A stretch of 64,000 bases of DNA from Planctomycetota bacterium (GTDB taxonomy: Bacteria; Planctomycetota; UBA1135; UBA2386): NCBI GenBank assembly GCA_020851075.1, contig JADZDL010000168.1, positions 1 through 64,000 of the forward strand, in the 5' to 3' direction. The notes beneath the pieces are model-generated. The model saw only the letters and a program-made list of their open reading frames with translations, was not told the origin of the DNA and did no database searches. Below are positions 21,064-29,689 of this stretch, in pieces (within the stretch, counting starts at the first letter, position 1; each line of letters starts with the position of its first letter). A program made the translations under genes and the position numbers.

Positions 21064-22290
21064 TCACTTGCCCTGGCCAGGCGTGGGCATGGTTGCGTCG
21101 GCCTTGTTTGGCCGCACCGGCATGCCATCCGTCGGGGTTTCCAACGCCGTGACATTCACCTGCTCGCCGGCTTTGAGGCCACTGCGCAGCAGGACTCGGT
21201 CCGCTTCGATGCGCAGCACTTCGACGGCGCGGCGGTGCAGGCGGTTTTCGGCGTCGAGAACCCACACCTCGTTGCCGGAGCGCAGGGCCGCGCGCGGCAA
21301 CGCGACCACGTCGCGGTAGACGCGCCCATGGATCGTTGCCTTCACGAACATGCCGACGGCCAGCGGCGGACGTTCGGAAGGCCGCCCATCCGCTTCAGGC
21401 TCCTTGCTCTTGCTGTACGGCGCCTCGACGCGCGCGACGACGTTCATCTGGCGCGTGCGACGATCAATCTCTCCTTCGGTCCGCACGAGGTTGCCTGACC
21501 ATTGGTACTGCGCGCCCCCAAACTCACCGGCGAGCACGACGGTGGCGCCGCTGCGCGGTTCGCCGTCGTTCCACTGCATCGGCAGGTCCAGGAAGGCGGC
21601 GTCGGCGGAGGGCACAGGCAGGCGGATCTCGACGAAGTCGATGCCGTAGATCTCGGCGATCGATTGGCCAGGCTGCACGATCTGGCCGGTATCGACGCGC
21701 GCCGACCGCACGCGGCCGGCAAACGGTGCTTTCACCTTGGTGCGCTGGAGGTTCAGGTGAGCCTGTGCAAGCTGCGACTTGGCGGAGTTCAAGGCGGCCT
21801 CGGCATCGCGGATCTGCGGGGTGCGGATCGCGAGCGGATCGGCAGGGCGCTGTCCTTCGAGCTGTTGCCAGGCGCGAGTGGCGGCATCCGACTCGGCGCG
21901 TTCCTGCAGCACACGAAGTTCGGCGCGCGCGACGTTGGCTTCCTGCTGCGTGATCGCGAGTTCGTAGTCGGCTGGGTCGATCTCGGCGAGCACATCACCG
22001 GCCGCGAAGAACCCACCGGCGCGCAGCTGGGGCGAGACCGTGATCAGGCGGCCGCCAACATCCGCAGCGAGGTCGATGGCGCGGAACGCTTCGACGGTGC
22101 CCTGGGTCTCGACGTCGATGCGCAGATCCGTGGCGGTGGCCGTGACGACGCGCACCGAGGGGCCCACGAACGTGCTTTCGGCGATCGTTGGTGGTTTGCC
22201 CAGGCTGGCGATCTTCTTGGCTGCCAGGAAGCCCAGTAGGAGCACCAGGATCGGCAACAGGATCTGCAAGGTGAGGCGAAGTGCTTTCAT
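21064..22290 (-). CDS. RND efflux membrane fusion protein (HlyD/AcrA type)
   Basis: 408 aa from the ATG at 22290, giving an N-terminal anchor (MKALRLTLQILLPILVLLLG). A barrel-sandwich half (VETQGTVEAFRAIDLAADVG, GDVLAEIDPADYEL) is followed by a coiled-coil hairpin (~125-215; ANVARAELRVLQERAESDAA and SAKSQLAQAHLNLQRTKVKA). The second lipoyl half (PFAGRVRSARVDTGQIVQPG) and a C-terminal beta-barrel/membrane-proximal part (VVALPRAALRSGNEVWVLD) complete the fold. It links the inner-membrane pump to the outer-membrane channel. The start overlaps the stop of the channel gene by four bases (ATGA), and the pump starts seven bases after its own stop. Confidence 0.92.
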   Translation of the reverse strand: MKALRLTLQILLPILVLLLGFLAAKKIASLGKPPTIAESTFVGPSVRVVTATATDLRIDVETQGTVEAFRAIDLAADVGGRLITVSPQLRAGGFFAAGDVLAEIDPADYELAITQQEANVARAELRVLQERAESDAATRAWQQLEGQRPADPLAIRTPQIRDAEAALNSAKSQLAQAHLNLQRTKVKAPFAGRVRSARVDTGQIVQPGQSIAEIYGIDFVEIRLPVPSADAAFLDLPMQWNDGEPRSGATVVLAGEFGGAQYQWSGNLVRTEGEIDRRTRQMNVVARVEAPYSKSKEPEADGRPSERPPLAVGMFVKATIHGRVYRDVVALPRAALRSGNEVWVLDAENRLHRRAVEVLRIEADRVLLRSGLKAGEQVNVTALETPTDGMPVRPNKADATMPTPGQGK

Positions 22291-23717
22291 TGCGAAACGT
22301 CCGAGGTCGGCGCGGCAAAACCACCGCCGAGAGCCAGGAAGAGGTCGATGCGATTCTCGAGGCGCTGCCGTTCGATGCTGAGTCGCGCCGAATCGGCCTG
22401 GTAGGCCTGGCGCTGGCCGTCGGCGGTAGCCAGGAAGTCGGCGAGGCCGAGCTGGTAGCGGTCGCGCGCCATCTCGCTGGCGAGGCGCGCGTGGTTGGCG
22501 GCGCTGGTGGTGGCGCGCTGCCGTTCGTCGAGCTGCGCGGTGGCGGCGAGGGTATCTTCGACCTCGACGAACGCGTGCAGCACCGCACTGCCGTAGTTGG
22601 CGAGCGCTTCGGCGCGGCGAGCTTGGGCCCGCGCGATATCGGCGCGCAAGGCGCCGCCGCGGAACAGCGGCTGCAGCAGGTTGGCACCGAGGCTCCAGAC
22701 GCGGAAGTCGTCGTCGACGAGGTCCTCGAGCTTCTCCGTCGAAGTGCCACCGCTCGCGGTGAGGCTCAGGCGCGGGTAGAGCGCGGCCCGGGCGGCATCG
22801 ACGCGGCAACCGTCGGCGGCGAGGCGCCGTTCGGCCGCGACGAGATCGGGTCGGCGCTGCAGCAGTTCCCCGGGCAGGCTGGCCGGCACCGGCGGCAGCG
22901 TGCCCGGCATGGCCGGAGCAATGCCGGCGTCACCGCGCGGATAGCGGCCCGCCAGCAGGTCCAATTGGCGGCTGGCGCGCTGCAGGGCATCGCGGCGCTG
23001 CGCCACATTGGCTTCGGCATTGGCGAGGTTGGTCGCGGCGAGGTGCACATCGAGGGCCGGACGCACGCCGCGTCGGAAACGGTCGCGCACGTCTTCGGCA
23101 GTCTGGCGGATCGAGACCACGGTGGCCTCGGCGAGGGCGAGCTGCTGGCGCGCTTCGACCGCGGCGAAGTAGGCGCGGCAGGTCTGCGCCACGAGGCTCA
23201 GGCGGGCCCCAGCGTGGTCCGCGGCCGCCGCCTGCAGGTCGGCGATCGCCGCCGAATCGCCGGCGCGCACGCGTCCCCAGAGGTCCAGTTCCCACCGCAG
23301 GCTCAGCGACAGACCGAAGGTCGTCGTCGTGCTGCTCGGGGTGCCGCCGGCAAACGGGAAACCGAGGAACAGCCGCCGCGACCGCTGCGCATCGAAGCCG
23401 GCGTCCACTTCGGGCAACGCACCCGCCGCGGCGATCGTGCGGCTCTGGGCGGCAGCTTCGAGGCGGGCGAGGGCCGCGCGCAGGTCGCGGTTGTTCTGCA
23501 GGGCGGCCTCGACGAGGCGATTGAGTTCTGGATCGCCAAAACCCTGCCACCACGCGTCCGCCGCGGACGTCGCGGTCTCCGGCGTCGGCGCCGCGGGAAT
23601 CGGTGTGGTCCACGACGCCGGCAGCGCGAGGTCGAGCTCCTTCACCTGGGTGACGGGTGGAGCCGACGCGCAAGCCGCGAGCACGGCGCAACACAGCACG
23701 AGGGAACGTGGGTTCAT
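22287..23717 (-). CDS. TolC/NodT-type outer membrane efflux lipoprotein
   Basis: 476 aa with a lipoprotein signal peptide and lipobox (MNPRSLVLCCAVLAAC), typical of the NodT group of outer membrane factors. The repeated TolC design is visible: ATSAADAWWQGFGDPELNRL at the start, long helical stretches (NNRDLRAALARLEAAAQSRT), the mid-protein LRWELDLWGRVRAGD, and in the second half LLQRRPDLVAAERRLAAD and NLLQPLFRGGALRADIARAQ. It should form the trimeric exit duct of the pump. It starts six bases after the TetR gene and overlaps the fusion protein start. Confidence 0.93.
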   Translation of the reverse strand: MNPRSLVLCCAVLAACASAPPVTQVKELDLALPASWTTPIPAAPTPETATSAADAWWQGFGDPELNRLVEAALQNNRDLRAALARLEAAAQSRTIAAAGALPEVDAGFDAQRSRRLFLGFPFAGGTPSSTTTTFGLSLSLRWELDLWGRVRAGDSAAIADLQAAAADHAGARLSLVAQTCRAYFAAVEARQQLALAEATVVSIRQTAEDVRDRFRRGVRPALDVHLAATNLANAEANVAQRRDALQRASRQLDLLAGRYPRGDAGIAPAMPGTLPPVPASLPGELLQRRPDLVAAERRLAADGCRVDAARAALYPRLSLTASGGTSTEKLEDLVDDDFRVWSLGANLLQPLFRGGALRADIARAQARRAEALANYGSAVLHAFVEVEDTLAATAQLDERQRATTSAANHARLASEMARDRYQLGLADFLATADGQRQAYQADSARLSIERQRLENRIDLFLALGGGFAAPTSDVSQ

Positions 23718-23723
23718 GCGGAT

Positions 23724-24410
23724 CTACCTGGCTCCAAGGGCGGACTTCTTGCGACGGGCCTTGGGCGGCTCCGCGGCACTCATGCCGCCAGCTGCGAAGG
23801 CGACGAGCTGGTCCTCGAGCGCATCGACGTCGCTGGGGTCGCAGAGGTTTCCCGTGAGATGAGCCAAAGCCTCGGAGTTCTGCAGCGTGTGCGCCATGGC
23901 GCCGACTACGAAGTGGATGCGCCACCAGATCGCGGCGGCACTCTTGCCTGGCAACGCAGCGGCCAGGGCGCGTTCAAAACGGCTACCTACGTCGCGGAAT
24001 TGCGTGGCCAGGAAAGTTCGGAGGAACGGTGGTTGTTCGGTGCTGATGCGCCCGAACATCCGGCACAGGCGCTGGCGGTACCCGTGCCCTTCTTCCCGGT
24101 TGACGGTGCCACCGAGGCGCAGTGGTGGGGCCAGGAAGGCGCGAATGATGTCGGCCACGGCAGCTTTCTTGCCGAGTTTCTTGCCCAGTGCGTCGAGCCG
24201 CTGCAGGCGCTCGTCGTTGATCGGGCCGATGCGCCGCGCGAGCACGGCCTTGGCCAGTTCTTCCTTCGAGCCGAAGTGGTAGTTGACCGCGGCGAGGTTG
24301 GCGCCCGCTGCCGTGGTGATCTGGCGCAGCGAAGTCGCCGCATATCCGAACTCGGCAAACAGCTGCTCGGCCGCATCGAGGATCTCGGTCTTGGTGTCGG
24401 CGCCACTCAT
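23724..24410 (-). CDS. TetR/AcrR-family transcriptional regulator
   Basis: 228 aa. The N-terminal TetR helix-turn-helix is clear (TKTEILDAAEQLFAEFGYAA, then SLRQITTAAGANLAAVNYHF, GSKEELAKAVLARR). The rest is helical and holds the ligand-binding domain, with a motif seen in the CecR/YbiH-like group (RMFGRISTEQPPFLRTFLAT). The basic, Ala-rich tail (PPKARRKKSALGAR) is unstructured. As first gene of the efflux operon it most likely represses its own operon and is released by a pump substrate. Two identical palindromes directly upstream are its likely binding sites. Confidence 0.92.
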   Translation of the reverse strand: MSGADTKTEILDAAEQLFAEFGYAATSLRQITTAAGANLAAVNYHFGSKEELAKAVLARRIGPINDERLQRLDALGKKLGKKAAVADIIRAFLAPPLRLGGTVNREEGHGYRQRLCRMFGRISTEQPPFLRTFLATQFRDVGSRFERALAAALPGKSAAAIWWRIHFVVGAMAHTLQNSEALAHLTGNLCDPSDVDALEDQLVAFAAGGMSAAEPPKARRKKSALGAR

Positions 24411-24431
24411 AGGGCGCCCAACGTAGCGAGA

Positions 24432-24458
24432 CGAACGTTCGATTCAAACGAACGTTCG
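24432..24458. promoter_or_regulatory. Tandem palindromic operator of the TetR-efflux operon
   Basis: The ten-base palindrome CGAACGTTCG occurs twice (24432-24441 and 24449-24458), each copy flanked by A on both sides, with starts 17 bases apart. The pair lies 22-48 bases upstream of the TetR start codon, where a promoter is expected. Identical palindromes spaced about one and a half helical turns apart fit binding of two TetR dimers. The link to this regulator is inferred from position. Confidence 0.75.
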
Positions 24459-24499
24459 AATAGGCTGCGGCTAAGGATCCGTCGCGGGCGTCTTGCGGG

Positions 24500-25690
24500 T
24501 CACCGGCAATCCGCGGCCACGATCGCGGCGAGCTGTTCGTACTGGGCCAGCGAATTGTAGATCTGCGGCGAGATGCGCAGCATGCGCAGTCTGGGCTGCG
24601 GCCAGCGCATCACCGGGACCTCGATGCGGTGTTGTTCCCAGAGGCGGACCTGCAGTGGGTCGAGGCCATGCGGCGGCACCATGGGGGCCGTGCTGTCGGG
24701 CAGGATCACGGAGGCGAGTGAGCCGATCATCGAGTCCGGGACGGGTGGTGTCGTGCCGAGGGCGCGGCAGAGCACTTCGCGACCGGCCAGCGCCAGTTCG
24801 CGGTTGTGGGCCTGCAGCCCGGCAATGCCCGACGGCAGCAACGTCGCGAGGAAACGCAGGGCGGTCGGAATGCAGAGGAACGGCGTGAAGTCGGCCGTGC
24901 CCGTAAAGTCGAACTCGAGGCGGAAGCGCGAACGGTCCGTGCGCGTCGAATTGGCGCCGTGGCTGATCGACAGCGGTCGGATGCCAGGTTGCAGATCCTT
25001 GCGCACGTAGAGCAGGGCCGAGCCTTTCGGTGTGCAGAGCCACTTGTGGCAATTGCCCGTGTAGTAGGCAACGCCGAGGGATTGCAGGGCGAGCGGCACC
25101 ATGCCGGGGCCGTGCGCACCATCGACGAGCGTCTCGATGCCACGATCGCGCAGGCTGTGCACCAGGGGGCCGATCGGCTGCACGATGCCGGTTGGGCTCG
25201 TGATGTGGTCGAGCAGGACGAGGCGCGTGCGACTCGTCACCGCATCGAGCACGGCGTCGGTGATCTGCTGCGGATCGCGCAGTGGAAACGGCACCGTGGC
25301 TGTGACGACACGCGCACCCCACAGCTGCGCCACGTAGTCCAGCACGTTGCGGCAGGCGTTGTACTCATGATCCGTCGTGAGCAGTTCGTCGCCGGGTTGC
25401 AGCCGCAGCGAGCGCAAGACCGTGTTTACGCCTGTGGTGGCATTGGGCACAAACGCGAGGTCGTCGCCCTGGCAGCCGACGAAGGTGGCGAGCTCGGCGC
25501 GCGCCTGATCCAGCAGTGCTTCGAGCTCGCGATGCACGAACAGCACCGGCTCACGCTCCATGCGCGCGCGCAGTTCCTGCTGGTGCTGCATGACGACGCG
25601 CGGGCACGCGCCGAAACTGCCGTGGTTGAGGAAGGTGACCGAGGGATCGAGGTCCCAATGGGCCGAGAACGAGTTGCGGTGCGTGTTCAT
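24500..25690 (-). CDS. Class V aminotransferase, isopenicillin-N-epimerase-like
   Basis: 396 aa PLP enzyme of the fold-type I class V group. It starts with the typical FLNHGSFGACPRVV and has the cofactor-contacting segments NATTGVNTVLRS, TTDHEYNACRNVL and LVDGAHGPGM (Asp190, His193). The PLP lysine is Lys216 in TGNCHKWLCTPKGSA. This is the motif order of CefD-like epimerases and related cysteine-lyase/desulfurase-like proteins, which are often annotated as isopenicillin N epimerase although they act on other amino acids. No other beta-lactam gene is nearby, so that name should not be read as function. Its start overlaps the stop of the methyltransferase gene by four bases (ATGA), so the two are co-translated. 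Confidence 0.88.
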   Translation of the reverse strand: MNTHRNSFSAHWDLDPSVTFLNHGSFGACPRVVMQHQQELRARMEREPVLFVHRELEALLDQARAELATFVGCQGDDLAFVPNATTGVNTVLRSLRLQPGDELLTTDHEYNACRNVLDYVAQLWGARVVTATVPFPLRDPQQITDAVLDAVTSRTRLVLLDHITSPTGIVQPIGPLVHSLRDRGIETLVDGAHGPGMVPLALQSLGVAYYTGNCHKWLCTPKGSALLYVRKDLQPGIRPLSISHGANSTRTDRSRFRLEFDFTGTADFTPFLCIPTALRFLATLLPSGIAGLQAHNRELALAGREVLCRALGTTPPVPDSMIGSLASVILPDSTAPMVPPHGLDPLQVRLWEQHRIEVPVMRWPQPRLRMLRISPQIYNSLAQYEQLAAIVAADCR

Positions 25691-26199
25691 CGAGAGTCCA
25701 GGCGGTGCGGGTTGGTCGCGCGGCGCGCCAACACGGTCCGTTCATGCTGTAGTAGCCACTGCTTCTTCGGCAAGCCGCCACCAAATCCAACCAGGGTGCC
25801 GTCCTTGCCGATCACCCGGTGGCACGGCACGACGATCGGCAGCGGGTTGCGGCCGTTGGCCGCGCCGATGGCGCGCACGGCGCGCGGCTTGCCGATGCGT
25901 TCGGCCTGTTGTTGGTAGCTCGCCGTGGTGCCGAACGGGATCTGCTGCAGCGCGCCCCAGGCGGCGAGTTGAAAGGGGGTGCCGTGCAGCGCGAGATCGA
26001 GCTGGAACTGCATTCGTTCCCCCGCGAAGTACTCCGCGAGCTGCTGCGTCACGTGGCCACACGCGCTCGCCTGCTCGCGCGCCCCCGGCGACGGCTCGTG
26101 ATGGCCCGGAAAGTCGATGCGCCGCAGGCGACCGCCGGTGTCGACCAGGATCTTGAGTTCGCCGAGCGGGCACACGAAGGTCGTCGTGAAGTCGGACAC
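25687..26199 (-). CDS. ogt: Methylated-DNA--[protein]-cysteine S-methyltransferase
   Basis: 170 aa suicide repair protein that removes methyl groups from O6-methylguanine. The active-site motif PIVVPCHRVIGKDG holds the acceptor Cys126. The DNA-binding helix-turn-helix part precedes it (FQLAAWGALQQIPFGTTASY, RAVRAIGAANGRNPLP), and the C-terminus has GFGGGLPKKQWLLQHE. Length and the weakly conserved N-terminal domain fit Ogt-type single proteins without an Ada regulatory part. It is the first gene of a two-gene coupled unit with the class V aminotransferase; there is no evident functional link between the two. Confidence 0.93.
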   Translation of the reverse strand: MSDFTTTFVCPLGELKILVDTGGRLRRIDFPGHHEPSPGAREQASACGHVTQQLAEYFAGERMQFQLDLALHGTPFQLAAWGALQQIPFGTTASYQQQAERIGKPRAVRAIGAANGRNPLPIVVPCHRVIGKDGTLVGFGGGLPKKQWLLQHERTVLARRATNPHRLDSR

Positions 26200-26250
26200 G
26201 CGCGCATGCTACGGCAGGCCGCCAGCCGGTTCCTGTGTCAGGTGCCTTCG

Positions 26251-27531
26251 TCACTCGACGGGCACGGAAACGCGAACGACCGGCGCCTGCAATTTCGCCG
26301 CCGGGGGTTCGCCCTCGTCAAGGTGGAAGAACGGTTGGTAGACGATCGGGCCGCGCAGACGCAGCGATTGCGCCGCCGCGGCTTCGCGCAGCAACTTCTC
26401 GCCAAGCGCGCAGCGAGCGGCGAAGTCACCCGCGGGCGGATAACAGACGAGCAATCGGCTCGCCGGGATCTTGCGCAATTGCCACTGGGCGGGCGCTTGC
26501 AGTGGTTGCTTCGCGTCGCGAGCCCGGAAGGGAATGGCGAGCAGGTCCTGGTCGGCATCGCGCAGCAGGATCGGAAACCCCGGAATCGCCTGATTCTGCC
26601 GGTCGAGTTCGTCGTGCACTGGCTTGTAGACCTCGGCGCGCCGCGGCCACGTGCCGGGATCGGTCAGTACGACCCAATCCACCGCAGGCGCGTCGATGAG
26701 GATCGGCGTTGGCGAACGAGGTTCCGCGCGACCCTGGGCGATGTAGGGGATCACGGTTCCGGTCGTCTTCGCGGTCGGTGGTGCCGCGGCGCCTGGATCC
26801 GCGTCGGTCCTGGCCTCGGTCGCAGGCGCCGCAAAGAAGTCGGCATCCCACGCGAGGTCGGCCAGTTCGAACGAGATCTCGCACGCGCCGAGAGTCGCCT
26901 GCTCCACCTGCCTTGCGATCCACGTCGTCTTCGTGGGCAGGTACTCGCGCACGACCACTTCAAAGTCACCTCGACGGAACACTTCGGGCAGCAACGTGCC
27001 CCCTCGCAGCTGCACGGTCCACGGAGCACCCTCTCGCTGCAGAAGCCGGTACACGCCGGCCCCGACCTTCTCGCAGGCCACTGCGCGGTGCAGCGGGCCA
27101 AACGACGCGGCATCGACGAGGCCACGAATCGCGTGCAGCCGTTCGCTCACGGCCGTCGGCACGGTGGTGTCCCTGCTGCCGTCTTCGCGCTTTGGCGCAT
27201 CGAGGCGGTAGAGCTGCGGGCCGCGCATCAAGAACAGGCCGTCCGAGGTGACGACGCGCATCGTTTCTGGCAGCTGCGCAAACACGCGCAGCACCGAGCC
27301 GTCGCCGCAGCGCAGTTCGGCCGCCACACGGTCCATGCGACCGCGCAGTGGCTTGTGGCACTCGTCGAGGATCGCCGCCACGAGGGCCGCGTCGGCGATC
27401 TTTGCCGTATCAACCTGGCGCGGTACCGCGCCCGCGGCGGGGCCAACCTGTGGCCCGGAGCGGCTGCCACCGCACGCTGCGAACGCAGCGAGCAGCGCGA
27501 CTAGCGACCGCGATCGAATGCCTTGCGCCAC
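26251..27531 (-). CDS. Putative lipoprotein of unknown function
   Basis: 426 aa if it starts at the GTG at 27531, which gives an N-terminus MAQGIRSRS, a hydrophobic stretch LVALLAAFA and a lipobox-like AFAAC (Cys20). No ATG start gives a signal sequence, and the open frame further upstream overlaps the HEAT-like gene. The start lies 31 bases inside that gene. The mature protein has a region (~50-240) resembling outer-membrane lipoprotein-sorting (LolA-like) repeats: AAELRCGDGSVLRVFAQLPE, MRVVTSDGLFLMRGPQLYRL and FEVVVREYLPTKTTWIARQV. The C-terminal third (VDWVVLTDPGTWPRRAEVYK, LLRDADQDLLAIPFRARDA) matches no family I recognise. Both the LolA-like reading and the start codon are moderately secure. 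Confidence 0.7.
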   Translation of the reverse strand: MAQGIRSRSLVALLAAFAACGGSRSGPQVGPAAGAVPRQVDTAKIADAALVAAILDECHKPLRGRMDRVAAELRCGDGSVLRVFAQLPETMRVVTSDGLFLMRGPQLYRLDAPKREDGSRDTTVPTAVSERLHAIRGLVDAASFGPLHRAVACEKVGAGVYRLLQREGAPWTVQLRGGTLLPEVFRRGDFEVVVREYLPTKTTWIARQVEQATLGACEISFELADLAWDADFFAAPATEARTDADPGAAAPPTAKTTGTVIPYIAQGRAEPRSPTPILIDAPAVDWVVLTDPGTWPRRAEVYKPVHDELDRQNQAIPGFPILLRDADQDLLAIPFRARDAKQPLQAPAQWQLRKIPASRLLVCYPPAGDFAARCALGEKLLREAAAAQSLRLRGPIVYQPFFHLDEGEPPAAKLQAPVVRVSVPVE

Positions 27532-28475
27532 GCGGACACGTCGTAGCCGTAGTCTTCCTGCCCGGCAAGCTCCTGCAGGGCCTTGCGGGCGGCCAGGCGC
27601 ACGTTGGGCACCGCTTCCGACGGGCCGATCATGGCGATCAGGTCCTCGACGTGCGTCTGCGCATTGAGGCGCCCCGTGGCGACCGCCGCGGCTTCGCGCA
27701 CCTTCGGCACCTGGTGCTTCAAGAAGCTGGCAGCCAGTTCGGTCTGCGTCTTGTCGCGCGAAAGGCCGAGCCCGCGCACCGCCTGCACGATCACGCCCGC
27801 TGGCAGCGAATCGCGCTTCTCGGTGAGCAGCCGCTTCCACACCCCGACGATCTGCTCTTTGTGGTCGCTGACGTCCTGCACTTCGTACAGCGCCCACGCA
27901 GCCTGCGTCCGGCTCATTTCACCGAGCTTCTCATTCTCGATGATCGACGCGAGAACGCCCGGTGGCGTCGCCGGTGCACGCAGGATGGCGAGGCCAAACA
28001 CGGCCCGCTGAACGAGCGCCGGGTCGGCAAGCTGCGCCCCTTGCAGGATCGTCGGCATCATCTCCGTCTGGCCGCAGAAACCGAGCGCGGCCAGGGCGAT
28101 GGCCTGTTCTTCTGGTTTGCTGCCATCCGCGGCGACGGCCTGCAGGCGGCGGAAGTTCTCGCCGGGCTCGCGCCGCGGCATGCCAGCCTTGACCTCCTGC
28201 GGGCCAATATCGAGCACCATCTCGCGGAGGAGCTTCTCGAGCTTCTCCATCTGCTCGTCGGCGCGCAGGTTGCCCCGGTTGCTGCGGGCCTTCGAATAGC
28301 TTTCCATCCCCTGATCCAGGCGAATGAGCACGTTCTGGAAGTCGCGGCGGCGCTGTTCGGCCTGTTGCAGCGTGAGTTCGCGCGAGGCTTCTTCGGGGGC
28401 GTCTTCGGTGCGCAGGGTGGTGGGGGAAGAAGCGCAGGCGGCGAGCAGGAGCAGGGGCAGCGCGAGGCGTTTCAT
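27501..28475 (-). CDS. HEAT-like repeat lipoprotein
   Basis: 324 aa from the ATG at 28475 with a clear lipoprotein signal (MKRLALPLLLLAACASS). The first part is a coiled-coil-like segment (LTLQQAEQRRRDFQNVLIRL, ADEQMEKLEKLLREM). From about residue 120 on it is built of paired helices of the HEAT/Armadillo type (EEQAIALAALGFCGQTEMMP, ADPALVQRAVFGLAILRAPA, VPKVREAAAVATGRLNAQ, VPNVRLAARKALQELAGQED). Such repeats are protein-binding scaffolds. The downstream lipoprotein gene starts inside its last 31 bases, so the two are probably made together and may form an envelope complex. Confidence 0.83.
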   Translation of the reverse strand: MKRLALPLLLLAACASSPTTLRTEDAPEEASRELTLQQAEQRRRDFQNVLIRLDQGMESYSKARSNRGNLRADEQMEKLEKLLREMVLDIGPQEVKAGMPRREPGENFRRLQAVAADGSKPEEQAIALAALGFCGQTEMMPTILQGAQLADPALVQRAVFGLAILRAPATPPGVLASIIENEKLGEMSRTQAAWALYEVQDVSDHKEQIVGVWKRLLTEKRDSLPAGVIVQAVRGLGLSRDKTQTELAASFLKHQVPKVREAAAVATGRLNAQTHVEDLIAMIGPSEAVPNVRLAARKALQELAGQEDYGYDVSAWRKAFDRGR

Positions 28476-28774
28476 GCGGCGTGTTTGGGCAGCGAGGCGG
28501 CGGGTGGTCTGGCCCCGATCGTGGGGCGTTGTGGTCGGGCTTGGAAGGGAAGACCCCGCCAATCCTTCCCTGATTCGGCTCGGGGGGCCGAGATTCGGTG
28601 CCTGGTTCTGGTGCTGCTGGCAAGCTTGGGAAGCTGGGGCTGGTCTTTTTCTCGGCCGGGAAGGATGCCCCAAGGCGTTGCAGGACAGCAGGTTATGTAA
28701 TGTTCGGTGCCGAAGCCGCGCGCCGGCCACGGCCCCGGTGGATCCTTGGGCAGTGCGTTCCTAGCTTGTTGCCG
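28476..28774. other. Divergent intergenic region with small hairpins
   Basis: This gap separates the leftward HEAT-like gene from the rightward thioesterase gene and should hold both promoters. I see no convincing gene in it. A stem CTCGG/CCGAG with a GGGG loop lies at 28579-28592, and a short T-run follows at about 28645. Confidence 0.4.
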
Positions 28775-29185
28775 ATGACCAAGCCCACCGCATCCCCCTT
28801 TGAAGGCCCCGTACACCGGGTGCGCGTGCGCTACTGCGAGACGGACCGCATGGCGGTGGCGCACCACGGTAGTTACGTCGCGTGGTTTGAGGAGGCGCGC
28901 ACCGAATGGATGCGCGCGCGCGGCAAGACCTATCGGCAGATGGAGGATGAAGGCAATCTGCTGCAGGTCGTGCAGTTCGTCTGTGGCTATCACAAACCAG
29001 TCGACTACGACGAAGTGGTGTCGATCGCGGTGCGCGTGAGCGAGGTCAGCAAGGTCTCGGTCGTGCTCGAATACGAATGTCGCCGCGATCGTGACGGTGC
29101 GGTCTGCGCGACGGGCTCGACCAGGCTCGCGTGTGTGGGGCGCGATGGCAAGCTGCGGCGGTTGCCGGAGGAGTTGACCGCCTAA
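28775..29185 (+). CDS. Acyl-CoA thioesterase, YbgC/4HBT hotdog family
   Basis: 136 aa from the ATG at 28775, the only start that gives the family's normal length. The motif RVRYCETDRMAVAHHGSYVA contains the catalytic Asp and the conserved YxxTD and HxxY residues of 4-hydroxybenzoyl-CoA/YbgC-type thioesterases. FEEARTEWMRARGKTYRQME follows as the central helix. These cytoplasmic enzymes hydrolyse short-chain acyl-CoA thioesters. The gene stands alone and is the last recognisably chromosomal gene before the accessory island. Confidence 0.9.
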   Translation: MTKPTASPFEGPVHRVRVRYCETDRMAVAHHGSYVAWFEEARTEWMRARGKTYRQMEDEGNLLQVVQFVCGYHKPVDYDEVVSIAVRVSEVSKVSVVLEYECRRDRDGAVCATGSTRLACVGRDGKLRRLPEELTA

Positions 29186-29353
29186 CTGGTCCGCGGTGAG
29201 GACAACCCCGGCACGTGTGCGACGCGAGTCTCGCGCGATCCACGCCGAGGTTCTCTGATGCCGGGGTGGAGATGCGGCTTCAAGGCAAACACGTCAATCG
29301 GCTACACGCACGTCGCGCTCACGCCGCGTGCCCTGCGACAGTCACCGTCTGAT

Positions 29354-29689
29354 CTATCGGAGCGCATCCGCGAGGATTGCCTGGATGCGTTCCAGCGCCG
29401 TGCGCAGTTGCGTCCGTTGGCGTTCGCTGTTCTGCACCATGGCCACGATGCCTGCGAGTCCGTCCACATCGCCCATCGACGGTGCCGTTCCTGCCTTCGG
29501 TGGCCGCCCCGGTCCGCGCTTCGGTGCGCCGCCCATGCGCGCCTTCACGTTGTAGGCCAGGGCGGGAGTGCATCCGACCTTTTGCACGATGTGGGGGATG
29601 CTCATGCCTGCAGATAGGAGGGTGCGGATCTGGCCGGACTTCGAGGTTGCATCGGGTTGGCGGCCACGTTTCTGGGTGGTTGGTGTCAT
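29354..29689 (-). CDS. Small DNA-binding-like protein with helix-turn-helix and AT-hook-like motif
   Basis: 111 aa from the ATG at 29689; a TTG 54 bases upstream in the same frame would add residues without gain. Residues ~20-50 look like a resolvase-type helix-turn-helix (IRTLLSAGMSIPHIVQKVGC, then TPALAYNVKARMGG). They are followed by a minor-groove AT-hook-like segment (KRGPGRPPK). The C-terminal part is a helix (AMVQNSERQRTQLRTALERI) that could dimerise. It resembles small regulators carried on phages and mobile elements, and it lies at the left end of the accessory island, divergent from the Dam-like gene. No specific target is known. Confidence 0.6.
   Translation of the reverse strand: MTPTTQKRGRQPDATSKSGQIRTLLSAGMSIPHIVQKVGCTPALAYNVKARMGGAPKRGPGRPPKAGTAPSMGDVDGLAGIVAMVQNSERQRTQLRTALERIQAILADALR

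Noticed and set aside
22281-24560. Rightward open frame of 759 codons
   Set aside because: Antisense to the outer membrane factor and TetR genes; no motif and the reverse strand has clear domains.
24500-25690. Beta-lactam biosynthesis (isopenicillin N epimerase)
   Set aside because: Only the fold matches; no other beta-lactam genes are near, and the family has many other substrates.
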